Assembly (NCBI GenBank): GCA_910589015.1
Contig: CAJUSA010000001.1
Span: 1-64,000 of the forward strand
From: an uncultured Christensenellaceae bacterium
GTDB taxonomy: Bacteria > Bacillota > Clostridia > Christensenellales > Borkfalkiaceae
Reading direction: 5' to 3'
Length of the DNA stretch: 64,000 nt
This document shows positions 14,430-22,797 of the stretch, in pieces. The number at the start of each line of letters is the position of its first letter. The first letter of the stretch is position 1. A model generated the notes under the pieces. The model had not been told where the DNA came from. It did no database searches and worked only from the letters and a program-made list of their open reading frames with translations. Both the position numbers and the translations under genes were made by a program.

Positions 14430-15026
14430 ATGGACGATTTTATTTTAAGAAGATTAAAAGCACTTGCAAGCAACATAAGGCGAAACAACCAACTTGCAAA
14501 CGGAGAACTTAACGGCAAAAGCATATATCTTGAACCGCAACGCACTTTTAAGGAAATAGCAGAAAATACCGAAAAGATTGTTGCCGAGTTACAAGACATT
14601 TTGTTTTATGCGGCAAGCGGTAACGTACAACCGCAACCCGAACATAACGACAGCGACACGCAATTCGATACAGACGCATACCGCAACTTCGGCTATGATG
14701 AAACGCCGCACGGCGTGGACGGAATGGCAACGGCGCATATAAAGCAGATTGCCACCGAACTATTGCAAGCAAGGAATTGTATAAACCGTGTGCATTTTGC
14801 GTTCTATGGTGTTATGGGTTTACAGGCAGCACATAAAACATTGACGGGAGAATATCAACCGCAAATATTTGTTGACGGTATGAATAAAGCGTTTAACTTA
14901 TTTGAAGCGGCGAGAAAGGCGTTTACGGAAGCGGTCAACATACTTTGCGACATTGTGGACTTTGCGCCGACAGACACCGTAAAAGCGCATTTAACGGCAA
15001 TAGGCGCAGGAAACAACGCAAATTAA
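14430..15026 (+). CDS. Accessory protein of unknown function (last gene of operon)
   Basis: A 198-residue soluble protein with AAGGAG 12 bases before its ATG. An N-terminal helical half (residues 1-65) is separated by an acidic, disordered-looking linker (QPEHNDSDTQFDTD, about 70-85) from a C-terminal helical half (about 100-198) with several aromatic and Ala-rich helices. I do not recognise the family. It closes the operon and is followed by a terminator. Confidence 0.55.
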   Translation: MDDFILRRLKALASNIRRNNQLANGELNGKSIYLEPQRTFKEIAENTEKIVAELQDILFYAASGNVQPQPEHNDSDTQFDTDAYRNFGYDETPHGVDGMATAHIKQIATELLQARNCINRVHFAFYGVMGLQAAHKTLTGEYQPQIFVDGMNKAFNLFEAARKAFTEAVNILCDIVDFAPTDTVKAHLTAIGAGNNAN

Positions 15027-15036
15027 AGAGCATAGA

Positions 15037-15075
15037 AAAAGGGCGGTAGCCTTTAATAGCCGCCGCCCTTTACTT
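15037..15075 (+). terminator. Terminator of the four-gene operon
   Basis: AAGGGCGG and CCGCCCTT form an 8-bp stem around a 16-nt loop, followed by a T-rich tail, 15 bases after the last stop. Confidence 0.7.
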
Positions 15076-15146
15076 ATTGTGATTAGAAAGCGAACGTAAC
15101 AGCGAAACCGCCGTTGAAATAGTATAGAGTTCGTCTAATCTTGTTT

Positions 15147-15221
15147 TGGTGACCCGTGCGGGAATTGAACCCACGATACCACCGTGAAAGGGTGGTGTCT
15201 TAACCTCTTGACCAACGGGCC
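15147..15221 (-). tRNA. tRNA-Glu (TTC)
   Basis: Minus strand. Acceptor GGCCCGT/ACGGGTC, anticodon stem CCACC/GGTGG with loop CTTTCAC (anticodon TTC), T-arm GTGGG-TTCAATT-CCCGC, encoded CCA. It is the last of three tRNAs transcribed leftwards and marks the right edge of the accessory block. Confidence 0.93.
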
Positions 15222-15254
15222 GAATATTAAAACGGCGGAAAGCCGATTTATTTA

Positions 15255-15331
15255 TGGTAGCGATGAGTGGAGTCGAACCGCTGACCTATCGGGTATGAAC
15301 CGATCGCTCTAACCAACTAAGCTACATCGCC
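15255..15331 (-). tRNA. tRNA-Met (CAT), elongator
   Basis: Minus strand. Acceptor GGCGATG/CATCGCT, anticodon stem ATCGG/CCGAT with loop TTCATAC (anticodon CAT), T-arm with TTCGACT loop, encoded CCA. A paired first base and the absence of the three G:C pairs in the anticodon stem separate it from the initiator. An Ile2 identity (lysidine at C34) cannot be excluded, notably because tilS is adjacent. Confidence 0.88.
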
Positions 15332-15336
15332 ATGTC

Positions 15337-15413
15337 TGGTTGCGGGGGCAGGATTCGAACCTGCGGCCTTCGGGTTATGAGCCCGACGAGCTACCTGGCT
15401 GCTCCACCCCGCG
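15337..15413 (-). tRNA. Initiator tRNA-fMet (CAT)
   Basis: Minus strand. Acceptor CGCGGGG/CCCCGCA has the C1:A72 mismatch, and the anticodon stem ends in GGG/CCC around loop CTCATAA. Both are the identity marks of bacterial initiator tRNA. CCA is encoded. Confidence 0.95.
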
Positions 15414-15451
15414 ATGTCGGTATCCGCTCGCTCAAAACGAATAGCTTATTC

Positions 15452-15480
15452 ATTTTAACGGAAGAAACGCGTTTTGTCAA
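15452..15480 (-). promoter_or_regulatory. Promoter of the fMet-Met-Glu tRNA cluster
   Basis: Minus strand TTGACA, 17-bp spacer and TAAAAT, about 40 bases upstream of tRNA-fMet. Confidence 0.8.
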
Positions 15481-15530
15481 CTGTTTTTGTAATAAATTAA
15501 AATAAATTTTCATGAAAATTATTTTCCCCG

Positions 15531-15559
15531 TTGCATTCTTTCCCGAAAAATGTTATACT
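15531..15559 (+). promoter_or_regulatory. Promoter of tilS-hpt, start codon very close
   Basis: TTGCAT, 17 bp and TATACT; only 9 bases separate the -10 from ATG 15569 and no Shine-Dalgarno sequence fits, so the mRNA would be nearly leaderless. Confidence 0.65.
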
Positions 15560-15568
15560 GAGTGCACG

Positions 15569-16852
15569 ATGTCGCTTTTTTCTTTGGAAGAGTACCGCAA
15601 CCGTCGCGTTTGCGTGGCGTTCTCGGGCGGTGCGGATTCCGTATGTCTTTTACATCATTTTTATAGCGGCGCGGCGCAATATGCGATCACGCTCACGGCG
15701 CTTACCTGTGAACACGGTATCCGCGGCGAGCAGTCGCTTGCCGATCTTCGGTTCGCGGAAGAGCTCTGCGCCCGTTGGAAGATCCCGCTTGCCGTGTTCC
15801 GCCGCGATATACCCGCTTATGCCGCGCGGCATAAAATCGGGCTGGAAGAGGCGGGGCGGATTTTCCGTCACGAATGTTTCGAAACGGTTTTGCGCGAAGG
15901 GAATGCCGATCTGATCGCCACGGCGCATCACCGCGACGATTATGCCGAAACGGTGTTGTTTCGCCTTGCGCGGGGCACGTCGCTTGCGGGCATGAAGGTC
16001 TTTTCCGAAAAATATGCCCGTCCGCTGCTGCATGCGGGGCGTGCGGAAATCGAAAGTTATCTTGCCGAACACGGGTTGGATTTCGTAGAGGACGCGAGCA
16101 ATGCCGATACGTCTTATACGCGCAATGCGTTGCGGCACGAAGTTCTGCCGCTTTTGGAACGCTGTGTTCCCGGCGCGAAACGAAATTTAACCGCGTTTGC
16201 GCGCCTTGCGGCGCAGGACGATGAATATCTGCAAAGGCTTGCCGCCGCCGCACTGCCTGCCGAGGGATTGCCGCAGATCGCCGTCGATTTACCCGATCCG
16301 ATCTTTTACCGTGCCGCCGTGCAGGCGTTGAAACGTTTGGGTGCCGAGCGCGATTATACGCAGGCACTGCTCGACGAAATTGCCGCATTGCGCAATTTGC
16401 AAAGCGGCAGGCGGATCTGTCTGCCGCAAGGGATCGAGGCGATCCGCGAACATGGCATGATCGTATTCTGCCGTCCGCGTCGGGGAAATCAGGAATGTGC
16501 CTTTGCGTGCGGAACGTTCTGTTTCGGCGATTACACGGTCACGGTAGGCGAGGGAACAAACGAAGAGGGACTGCGGTTCGATCCGGACGCCGTTCCGCCC
16601 GACAGCGTTGTGCGTACGCGCCGTGAAGGCGACGTGTTTACGCCCTTCGGCGGAAGAAGCAAAACACTGAAAAAATATCTCACCGATCAGAAGATCCCCG
16701 CGCGGATCGGACACGGGTTGCCTCTGTTGGCGCACGGAAACGAAATCCTTGCCGTCATCGGGGTGGAAATTTCCGATCTGATCAAAATCACGGCGAAAAC
16801 GGTGCGGCAAGGTTACCTTGTCTGCCGCGATCATACAATTCAACCGCTTTAA
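15569..16852 (+). CDS. tilS: tRNA(Ile)-lysidine synthase
   Basis: A 427-residue ATP-dependent enzyme that attaches lysine to C34 of tRNA-Ile(CAU), changing its reading from AUG to AUA. The PP-loop motif AFSGGADSVCLL lies at about residues 15-26, followed by the ATAHHRDDYAETVLFRL block (about 112-128) and the GTSLAGM loop; the C-terminal TilS domain carries TRREGDVFTPFGG. I chose ATG 15569: the frame reaches back to 15512, but that would place the start upstream of the -35/-10 elements. It precedes hpt by 13 nt, the usual tilS-hpt pair; ftsH, often third, is absent. Confidence 0.95.
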   Translation: MSLFSLEEYRNRRVCVAFSGGADSVCLLHHFYSGAAQYAITLTALTCEHGIRGEQSLADLRFAEELCARWKIPLAVFRRDIPAYAARHKIGLEEAGRIFRHECFETVLREGNADLIATAHHRDDYAETVLFRLARGTSLAGMKVFSEKYARPLLHAGRAEIESYLAEHGLDFVEDASNADTSYTRNALRHEVLPLLERCVPGAKRNLTAFARLAAQDDEYLQRLAAAALPAEGLPQIAVDLPDPIFYRAAVQALKRLGAERDYTQALLDEIAALRNLQSGRRICLPQGIEAIREHGMIVFCRPRRGNQECAFACGTFCFGDYTVTVGEGTNEEGLRFDPDAVPPDSVVRTRREGDVFTPFGGRSKTLKKYLTDQKIPARIGHGLPLLAHGNEILAVIGVEISDLIKITAKTVRQGYLVCRDHTIQPL

Positions 16853-16865
16853 TACAAAGGAGTAA

Positions 16866-17408
16866 ATGATGAACAAAGACGTAGAAAAGATCCTGTTTAC
16901 CGAGGGCGATATTGCGCGCGAAGTCAAGAAATGCGCCGCCTGGCTCGACGAGCGTTACAAAAACACGACGCCGCTTGCGGTGAGCGTACTCAAAGGCAGC
17001 GTAATTTTCTTCTGCGATCTGGTGCGCGCCATGAACACGCCCGTGCAGATGGATTTTATGACGATCACCTCTTACGGTGCGTCGTCGCAGAGTTCGGGCG
17101 TGCCGAAAATCGTGATGGATCTTGCCGCGCCCGTCGAAGGGCGCGACGTGTTGCTCGTAGAGGATATCGTTGATTCGGGGCATACGCTTGTAAAAATGCG
17201 TTCGCTGTTGGAAGGCCGCGGGGCGAAGTCGTTCACCGTCGTCACGTTGCTCGATAAGCCCTCGCGCAGACAGGTCGACGTCAAAGCCGATTATTCCTGT
17301 TTCGAGGTGGGCAACGAATTTATCGTCGGTTACGGACTCGATTACGCCCAGCAATACCGCAATCTGCCTTACGTCGGCATTCTAAAACGTTCGGTTTACG
17401 AAAAATAA
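16866..17408 (+). CDS. hpt: Hypoxanthine phosphoribosyltransferase
   Basis: A 180-residue purine-salvage enzyme that converts hypoxanthine or guanine plus PRPP into IMP or GMP. The PRPP-binding motif VLLVEDIVDSGHTL (about residues 94-107) is intact. The upstream VLKGSVIFFCDLVR block and SYGASSQSSG flexible loop are typical, as is the aromatic/Asp end (VGYGLDYAQQYRNLPY). GGAG lies before the first of two adjacent ATGs (16866 and 16869). It is co-transcribed with tilS. Together with the purine operon and the NCS2 permease, the window holds both de novo and salvage routes. Confidence 0.95.
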   Translation: MMNKDVEKILFTEGDIAREVKKCAAWLDERYKNTTPLAVSVLKGSVIFFCDLVRAMNTPVQMDFMTITSYGASSQSSGVPKIVMDLAAPVEGRDVLLVEDIVDSGHTLVKMRSLLEGRGAKSFTVVTLLDKPSRRQVDVKADYSCFEVGNEFIVGYGLDYAQQYRNLPYVGILKRSVYEK

Positions 17409-17410
17409 GA

Positions 17411-17437
17411 AAAACCCTCCGCGCAAGGCGGAGGGAA
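17411..17437 (-). terminator. Terminator for the minus-strand membrane gene (faces hpt)
   Basis: CCCTCCGC and GCGGAGGG form an 8-bp stem. The U-run lies on the minus-strand side (TTTTTCTT), so it mainly serves the gene at 17445-17984. It may also slow transcription from hpt. Confidence 0.75.
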
Positions 17438-17444
17438 AAGACGG

Positions 17445-17984
17445 TTATTCCGCCCGAACGGCGGCAAGATACGAGGCGACGAGGTTGCAGTAAATCTCGC
17501 GTTCCGTATCGCCGAGCGGGCAATCGTAGTGCGAAAGCGTATCTTTCACGAACTGCACGCGCTCTTCCTGCGTTGCAGGCACGTCCTGCGTAAGCAGAAT
17601 GCGGGAAACTTCCGCAACGTTTTCGTCGGGAACGATCCCTTCGAGCAGCGGCGTGATCGGCGTGGTTTCGCCTTCCTTTTTCGCGCGGAAAAACTGTTCG
17701 TATACCACGTAGTAAAGCGTTGCGGCGCTGCCGACCGCTACACCGTTTTGCAGCGTTTCGCACCATTCTTCCGTTAAGGGGCACACGCTCAGCGTGGCGA
17801 GCATGCGGTAAGCGCAGTAAAGCGCGATCCCCAAGAAATAAGGGAGGAATACGAACAGTCTTTTGCTTGCGCGTTTGAGCGCCGTCTTTTTGAGCAGCGA
17901 CGTGACGAGGGTCACCGCCGCGGCGAGCAGCAGCACGTCCGCGCCGTAAAGGCGCAGCGCGCTTAAGTACCGTAAAGCGTCCAT
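17445..17984 (-). CDS. Membrane protein of unknown function
   Basis: A 180-residue protein with three hydrophobic segments (about residues 14-30, 43-62 and 80-97) and a soluble acidic C-terminal domain of about 80 residues. The minus-strand GGAGG ends at 17999. It is one base from ATG 17996 and 13 from ATG 17984, so I prefer 17984 (MDALRYLSA), though MFIFMDALR is possible. Farther upstream frame extension runs into repeat sequence and is not credible. I do not recognise the family. It has no obvious operon partner. Confidence 0.6.
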   Translation of the reverse strand: MDALRYLSALRLYGADVLLLAAAVTLVTSLLKKTALKRASKRLFVFLPYFLGIALYCAYRMLATLSVCPLTEEWCETLQNGVAVGSAATLYYVVYEQFFRAKKEGETTPITPLLEGIVPDENVAEVSRILLTQDVPATQEERVQFVKDTLSHYDCPLGDTEREIYCNLVASYLAAVRAE

Positions 17985-18129
17985 AAAAATAAACATACCT
18001 CCGAGTACCCGTCGCGTTATGATTATAACACGGCGGGCTTTTGTTTCGGGGGATAGGTGACAGAAAAAGAGAGCGCGTATTGTTTTTACGGTTGAAATTG
18101 CCTTTCCGAGCGAAATTGGCATTGCGGCA

Positions 18130-18280
18130 TATAATGTCATTCCGAGCGAAGTCGAGGAATCTGAAAGGACAAGACCCTTCGACTATGCTCAGGGTGACAT
18201 GGTTGGGGGACACAGTAACACTCAGGGTGACATGGTTGGGGGACACAGTAACACTCAGGGTGACACGGCTGCCGTCCCCG
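18130..18280. repeat. Dispersed repeat with a 33-bp tandem duplication
   Basis: TCATTCCGAGCGAAGTCGAG followed by CCTTCGACTATGCTCAGGGT-type sequence is one member of a dispersed intergenic repeat seen twice more in this window (20.7-21.0 kb and 41.9-42.0 kb). Within it, a 33-bp unit starting CTCAGGGTGACATGG occurs at 18188-18220 and 18221-18253, and begins a third time at 18254. Confidence 0.8.
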
Positions 18281-18349
18281 AGGCAATGTTATACCTCGCA
18301 TTGCCGAATTGGAAAATGAAAACAACGGAAACAAATTTTACCGAAGGTA

Positions 18350-18380
18350 TTGACAGGGGGGGGGTATGATATGATACAAT
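18350..18380 (+). promoter_or_regulatory. Probable promoter of the LRR lipoprotein
   Basis: TTGACA at 18350-18355 is followed by a G10-type run and TGATACAAT (TACAAT 18375-18380). The spacer is 19 bp, or 17 if GATACA is used. The G-tract inside the spacer could vary in length and tune expression. Confidence 0.45.
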
Positions 18381-18413
18381 ATAGCTGAGAGAATAGAACG
18401 GGAGGGCGAAACG

Positions 18414-20669
18414 GTGAAAAAGAAAGGATTGATCGCGGTATTATCGTTTGCGGCGGTCGGCACGCTTGCGTGCGGGCTGGTCGGTTGCGCACAGAAGGAC
18501 GACGACGTTGTCTACGGCGAATGGGTGACGACGGTCGCGGCAACATGTGAAGAAAAAGGCGTTCAGATCCGCGTAAGCCTTACCGATCCGAATAAAATAC
18601 AGGAACGTTCCGTTCCCGCAATCGGGCACGACTGGAACGAATGGCAAACGCTTACGCCCGCAACCTGTCTTACGGAGGGATCGCAAACGCGCACCTGTAA
18701 AACGTGCGAAAATTCCGATTTTCAATCGGTAAAAGCGCTCGGGCATGATTGGGGCGAATGGGAAACGGGGAAAGCGCCGACGTGCAGAGTGGCGGGGTAT
18801 GAAACACGCGTTTGCCTGCGCGATGAAAAGCATACCGAAAACAACCCGCTCGATGCGCTCGGACATGACTGGACGGATTGGATCGTAACGACCGCGCCGA
18901 CCTGCGAAGAACTCGGCGAAAAAACGCGCTATTGCCGGAACGACAACGCGCATACCGAGAATATGTCGGTGGGCAGACGGTATCACAGTTGGGATGAATG
19001 GGTTGTGACGAAAGCGCCGACGGAAAGCGAAGAGGGCGAGGAAACGCGTACATGCCGCCACGATAAAACGCATACGCAAACGCGTGCCACGCTTCCCTTG
19101 GGCAGTGAGGGCTTGGTTTTTGAGTTAAACGGCGACGGAACGGGCTATCGGGTTTCTTTGTCATACAATTACCGAAATTCTGCGCGCACGGTGTACATTC
19201 CCGAATCTTATAACGGTTTACCCGTAACCGAAGTTGCCGATTCTGCTTTTATTTATTGTGAAAATTTGGAAGAGGTTGTTTTTTGCGGTAAAAGTTCCGT
19301 TTATAAAATCGGGGACGGTGCATTTTACGGTTGTTCGAAATTGCGGCAAATCGATTTGCCGAATAGCTTGATAGAAATCGACGCAGCGGCTTTTCGTCGT
19401 TGTGCGGCTTTGGAAAGCCTTGTCATTCCCGAAGGCGTTACAACGATATCAATCGATTTTTTGTATGAAAATACCTCTTTGCGGTCGATTTCGTTCCCGT
19501 CTTCGTGGATTCCGAGTAAAACTTTTTTTGACCGTGCTTACTCTTCCTTTAGGGGGTGCTCTTCCCTCGAAGAGATCACGGTCGGAAAGGGAAATCAATA
19601 TGTGCGCGCACAGAGCGGTTGCCTGATCGAAAGGGCGACGAATAAGTTGCTTTACGGAACGAAAACAGCCGTCATCCCCGAAGGCGTCACTTCGATTGGG
19701 AGATTGGCATTTATTCGGAGTGAAATAGAGAGTGTTGAAATTCCCGCGAGCGTGACGGATATCGGATTGAGAGCGTTTGAACAGTGCAGAAAATTAAAAC
19801 GCGTAACGTTTGCACCGAACAGTAAGCTGACGGAAATAAACATTACAACTTTCGGGGAATGCGACGCATTAGAATATTTTGAAATACCCGCAAGCGTAAC
19901 CGAGTTGACGTGTAATGGGGGTTTATCTCGCGTTTCGGTGCAGACGTTCGAGATTGCGGAAGACAATGAAACGTTCAAAAAAGACGGCGGTTGCATTATC
20001 GAAAAGCAGACGGGCGTTCTGCGTTACGGCGGAAAGGATGCCGTCATTCCCGAATACGTAACGGCAATCGGTGACAGAGCGTTTTATAACGTTGGTCTTA
20101 CGGCGGAAACGATCGTTATTCCCGCAGGCGTGAAAAGGATCGGTCAAGAGGCATTTTGCGGAAACAGCAACGTAAAGTCGATTACGTTCAACCGTTCCGC
20201 CGACGGCAAACTGCTTTCTTCGCTCGAATCGGTCGGGTATCGGTTTATCGGGGACACAGGCATAAGGGAATTTATCATTCCCGCAAGCGTGAAAACGATC
20301 GCCGAAGGCGCGTTTGAAGATAAAACGAATTTACGGACGCTTACGGTGGAAGAAGGGAATGCGTGTTTTAAGACGGAAAGCGGCTGTTTGATCGAAACGG
20401 CGACCAATACGTTATATTGCGTGTTAAACGGCGCGGAAATTCCCGAAAGCGTTACGGCGATCGCAAGCTATGCGTTTGCCGTATGGGGCGATTCTTATAT
20501 CGTCATTCCCGAAAGTGTGACGTCGGTCGATCGTAATGCTTTTTATGGAACGTATTCCCATCAGACGATCGTGCTTGCGGAGTTTGCCTCGCAGGAAGAG
20601 GCGGACGCCGCTTGGAGGACGGATTGGCGGTTAGGGTGTTATGCGTTGATTGTTTACGGAAAAAATTAA
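18414..20669 (+). CDS. Leucine-rich-repeat (BspA-type) surface lipoprotein
   Basis: A 751-residue exported protein. The N-terminus is a lipoprotein signal (MKKKGLIAV..., lipobox LVGC, Cys at about 25). Residues about 40-220 contain five similar modules with the core GHDW..W and paired Cys residues (for example GHDWNEWQTLTPATC), a small repeat common in Bacillota surface proteins. From about 235 on there are many LRR_5 repeats of the BspA kind (IPEGVTSIGRLAF, IPASVTDIGLRAFEQC). Such proteins are anchored outside the membrane and bind host or matrix proteins, or other microbes. GGAGG precedes the start; the gene is monocistronic. The ligand is unknown. Confidence 0.85.
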   Translation: MKKKGLIAVLSFAAVGTLACGLVGCAQKDDDVVYGEWVTTVAATCEEKGVQIRVSLTDPNKIQERSVPAIGHDWNEWQTLTPATCLTEGSQTRTCKTCENSDFQSVKALGHDWGEWETGKAPTCRVAGYETRVCLRDEKHTENNPLDALGHDWTDWIVTTAPTCEELGEKTRYCRNDNAHTENMSVGRRYHSWDEWVVTKAPTESEEGEETRTCRHDKTHTQTRATLPLGSEGLVFELNGDGTGYRVSLSYNYRNSARTVYIPESYNGLPVTEVADSAFIYCENLEEVVFCGKSSVYKIGDGAFYGCSKLRQIDLPNSLIEIDAAAFRRCAALESLVIPEGVTTISIDFLYENTSLRSISFPSSWIPSKTFFDRAYSSFRGCSSLEEITVGKGNQYVRAQSGCLIERATNKLLYGTKTAVIPEGVTSIGRLAFIRSEIESVEIPASVTDIGLRAFEQCRKLKRVTFAPNSKLTEINITTFGECDALEYFEIPASVTELTCNGGLSRVSVQTFEIAEDNETFKKDGGCIIEKQTGVLRYGGKDAVIPEYVTAIGDRAFYNVGLTAETIVIPAGVKRIGQEAFCGNSNVKSITFNRSADGKLLSSLESVGYRFIGDTGIREFIIPASVKTIAEGAFEDKTNLRTLTVEEGNACFKTESGCLIETATNTLYCVLNGAEIPESVTAIASYAFAVWGDSYIVIPESVTSVDRNAFYGTYSHQTIVLAEFASQEEADAAWRTDWRLGCYALIVYGKN

Positions 20670-20674
20670 ATCAT

Positions 20675-20708
20675 AACGAAAAAAGCGCCTTCGGGCGCTT
20701 TTTTCGTT
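20675..20708 (+). terminator. Terminator of the LRR lipoprotein gene
   Basis: ACGAAAAAAGCGCC and GGGCGCTTTTTTCGT form a long perfect stem with a 3-nt loop and internal T-run. Confidence 0.92.
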
Positions 20709-20711
20709 TTG

Positions 20712-21035
20712 TTAGATTCCTCGACTGCGCTCGGAATGACATCAGAGAGTGGAATGACAGAAGAGAGTGGAATGACATCAGGGTGCGGAATGACAGAAGA
20801 GTATGGAATGACATCAGAGAGTGGAATGACATCAGGGTGCGGAATGACAGAAGAGTATGGAATGACAGAAGAGTATGGAATGACAGAAGAGTATGGAATG
20901 ACAGAAGAGAGCGGAATGACAGAAGAGAGCGGAATGACAGAAGAGTGCGGAATGACATCAGAGTGCGGAATGACAGAAGATACCCTGAGCACAATTTTCT
21001 CTTGTCACCCTGAGCGTAGTCGAAGGGTCTTTGGA
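20712..21035. repeat. 18-bp minisatellite inside a dispersed repeat
   Basis: Fourteen consecutive copies of an 18-bp unit, GGAATGACA(TCA/GAA)G plus five variable bases, run from 20733 to about 20984. They are bordered by dispersed-repeat ends: GATTCCTCGACTGCGCTCGG on the left and CACCCTGAGCGTAGTCGAAG on the right. The unit itself derives from the repeat end GGAATGAC. Variants alternate between TCA and GAA forms. All six frames stay open by repetition, so the apparent ORFs here are artefacts. The remaining sequence to 21155 only holds the leader of the next gene. Confidence 0.9.
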
Positions 21036-21155
21036 ACTGTCGGAAAGAGCCCCCTCAAAAATTATCTTTTCTAATTTCTTTGAAACGCTTTTCATTTTGA
21101 AAGCGGTGTGATATAATTGTCATACAAAATTCATAAAAGGAAAAAGGGTATCACT

Positions 21156-22757
21156 ATGGAAGAAGAGAAAGTAACTCCAACCCCCGCGGAAGAGCCCGTC
21201 GAAACGGCGGCGGCCGAACCTGCAGCACCCCCCCCCACGGAAGAAACGGCGTCCGCCGAGGCGGCTGCGCCCGCACCCAAAAAGCTTAACGCTTTCGATA
21301 AGTTTTTCGGGATCACGGCAAGCGGTTCCACGTTCAAAGCCGAAATCATCGCAGGGCTTACCACGTTCATGGCAATGGTCTACATTCTCATGGTCAATGC
21401 GGGCATGTTCTCTGCCTGGATCTTCGACGACGCGGGCGAGCCGCTCTTCCAGATCATTCCCGGTCTTACCTACGGCGCGATGTACATCGCCACGGCGATC
21501 GGCGCGATCGCGGGCACGCTTTTGATGGCGCTGCTTGCCAAAATGCCTTTGGCGCAGGCGTCGGGCATGGGCGTCAATGCCTTTGTCGTGTACACGCTCA
21601 TTCTAACCTCGGGGCTTACCTATGCCAACGCCATGGTGCTCACTCTGCTCGACGGCGTTATCTTCGTCATTCTCACCGTAACGGGCTTGCGCAAGAAAAT
21701 TTTTGAAGCGATTCCCGTTGCCGTGCGTCACGCCATTCCCGTCGGTATCGGCCTTTTCATCGCCTTCATCGGCATGCAGAACGCGGGCGTGATCAAGGCG
21801 AACGGTTCGACGCTCGTCGAATTCATTTCCTTCAACGTAACGGCGGAAGGCTTTGCCTACGGCACGATCGTGGCGCCGCTCGTCGCCATTCTCGGCGTGA
21901 TCGCGATCGCCATCATGGCGAAGAAAAACGTAAAGGGCAACATTCTCTGGGGTATTCTCGGATCCGCGGCGCTCTATTATGCGTTGTCGGCGCTCGGGCT
22001 TGCCTGGGGCGACGCGGCTTGTAAGGGCGTGTTCACGCAAATCGGCGAAACCTTCAGCTTCAATCCCTTCGGCGCCTTTGCGGACTGGGGCACGCAGTCG
22101 GTGGGGCAGGTATTTGCAAACGGTTTCGATTTCAGCCACTACCTTTCCACGCACAGTGGCTGGTCGCTTGCGGGCGTGATTTTCGCCTCGGCGCTCTCGC
22201 TTTGCATGGTCGATATGTTCGATACGATCGGCACGCTCTATGGCGCTTGCTCGAAGGGAAACCTGCTCGACGAGAACGGCGCGCCGAAGAACATGAACAA
22301 AATGATGCTCTGCGACGCGATCGGCACTTGCGTCGGCGCGGTTGCGGGTACTTCCACGGTCACGACCTTCGTCGAATCGTCAGCGGGCGTTTCCGCGGGC
22401 GGCAAAACGGGTTTCACCTCGCTCATTACGGCGGCATGCTTCTTCGTGGCGATGTTCTTAAGCCCGATCGCGCAGCTTATTCCCTCGGCGGCAACGGCGT
22501 CCGCGCTGATCTGGGTGGGCGTTCTCATGATGGGCTCGGTCACGAAGATCGACTGGTCGGACGCGGCGGAAGCCATCGTGGCGTTCTTCACCTTTATCAT
22601 CATGGTGCTCGGCTATTCGATTTCGAAAGGCATCGGCATCGGTATCATCGCGTTTGTGCTCGTCAAGCTCTGCACGGGCAAGGTCAAGGAAATTTCGGTT
22701 GTCACCTGGGTGCTTGCCGCGCTCTTTATTGCGACCTTCCTCGTATCCTCGATGTAA
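21156..22757 (+). CDS. NCS2-family purine permease (AzgA-like)
   Basis: A 533-residue membrane transporter. Residues 1-45 form an unusual Pro/Ala/Glu-rich, probably disordered cytoplasmic tail (TPTPAEEPVETAAAEPAAPP); a normal NCS2 fold follows with about 12-14 membrane segments. It carries the family's early KAEIIAGLTTFMAMVYIL segment and QASGMGVNAFVV. The substrate loop SLCMVDMFDTIGTLYGAC and the AGTSTVTTFVESSAG block are typical of the AzgA branch, which takes up adenine, guanine or hypoxanthine. I chose ATG 21156 after AAAAAGGG; an upstream in-frame extension adds only basic residues. Monocistronic. Confidence 0.88.
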   Translation: MEEEKVTPTPAEEPVETAAAEPAAPPPTEETASAEAAAPAPKKLNAFDKFFGITASGSTFKAEIIAGLTTFMAMVYILMVNAGMFSAWIFDDAGEPLFQIIPGLTYGAMYIATAIGAIAGTLLMALLAKMPLAQASGMGVNAFVVYTLILTSGLTYANAMVLTLLDGVIFVILTVTGLRKKIFEAIPVAVRHAIPVGIGLFIAFIGMQNAGVIKANGSTLVEFISFNVTAEGFAYGTIVAPLVAILGVIAIAIMAKKNVKGNILWGILGSAALYYALSALGLAWGDAACKGVFTQIGETFSFNPFGAFADWGTQSVGQVFANGFDFSHYLSTHSGWSLAGVIFASALSLCMVDMFDTIGTLYGACSKGNLLDENGAPKNMNKMMLCDAIGTCVGAVAGTSTVTTFVESSAGVSAGGKTGFTSLITAACFFVAMFLSPIAQLIPSAATASALIWVGVLMMGSVTKIDWSDAAEAIVAFFTFIIMVLGYSISKGIGIGIIAFVLVKLCTGKVKEISVVTWVLAALFIATFLVSSM

Positions 22758-22797
22758 AACAACGCATAAAATAGAAGTGTTTGGGAAAAATTAAGTT

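Noticed and set aside
15255..15331. tRNA-Ile2 (CAT) because tilS is adjacent
   Set aside because: The sequence fits elongator tRNA-Met equally well or better; identity elements could not be decided, so Met is kept with a note.
20733..20985. CRISPR array
   Set aside because: The 18-bp units are contiguous with no unique spacers and no cas genes; it is a minisatellite.
20612..21074. Coding regions of 107-133 residues on both strands
   Set aside because: They consist of translated 18-bp repeats, are open in several frames at once and have no RBS.
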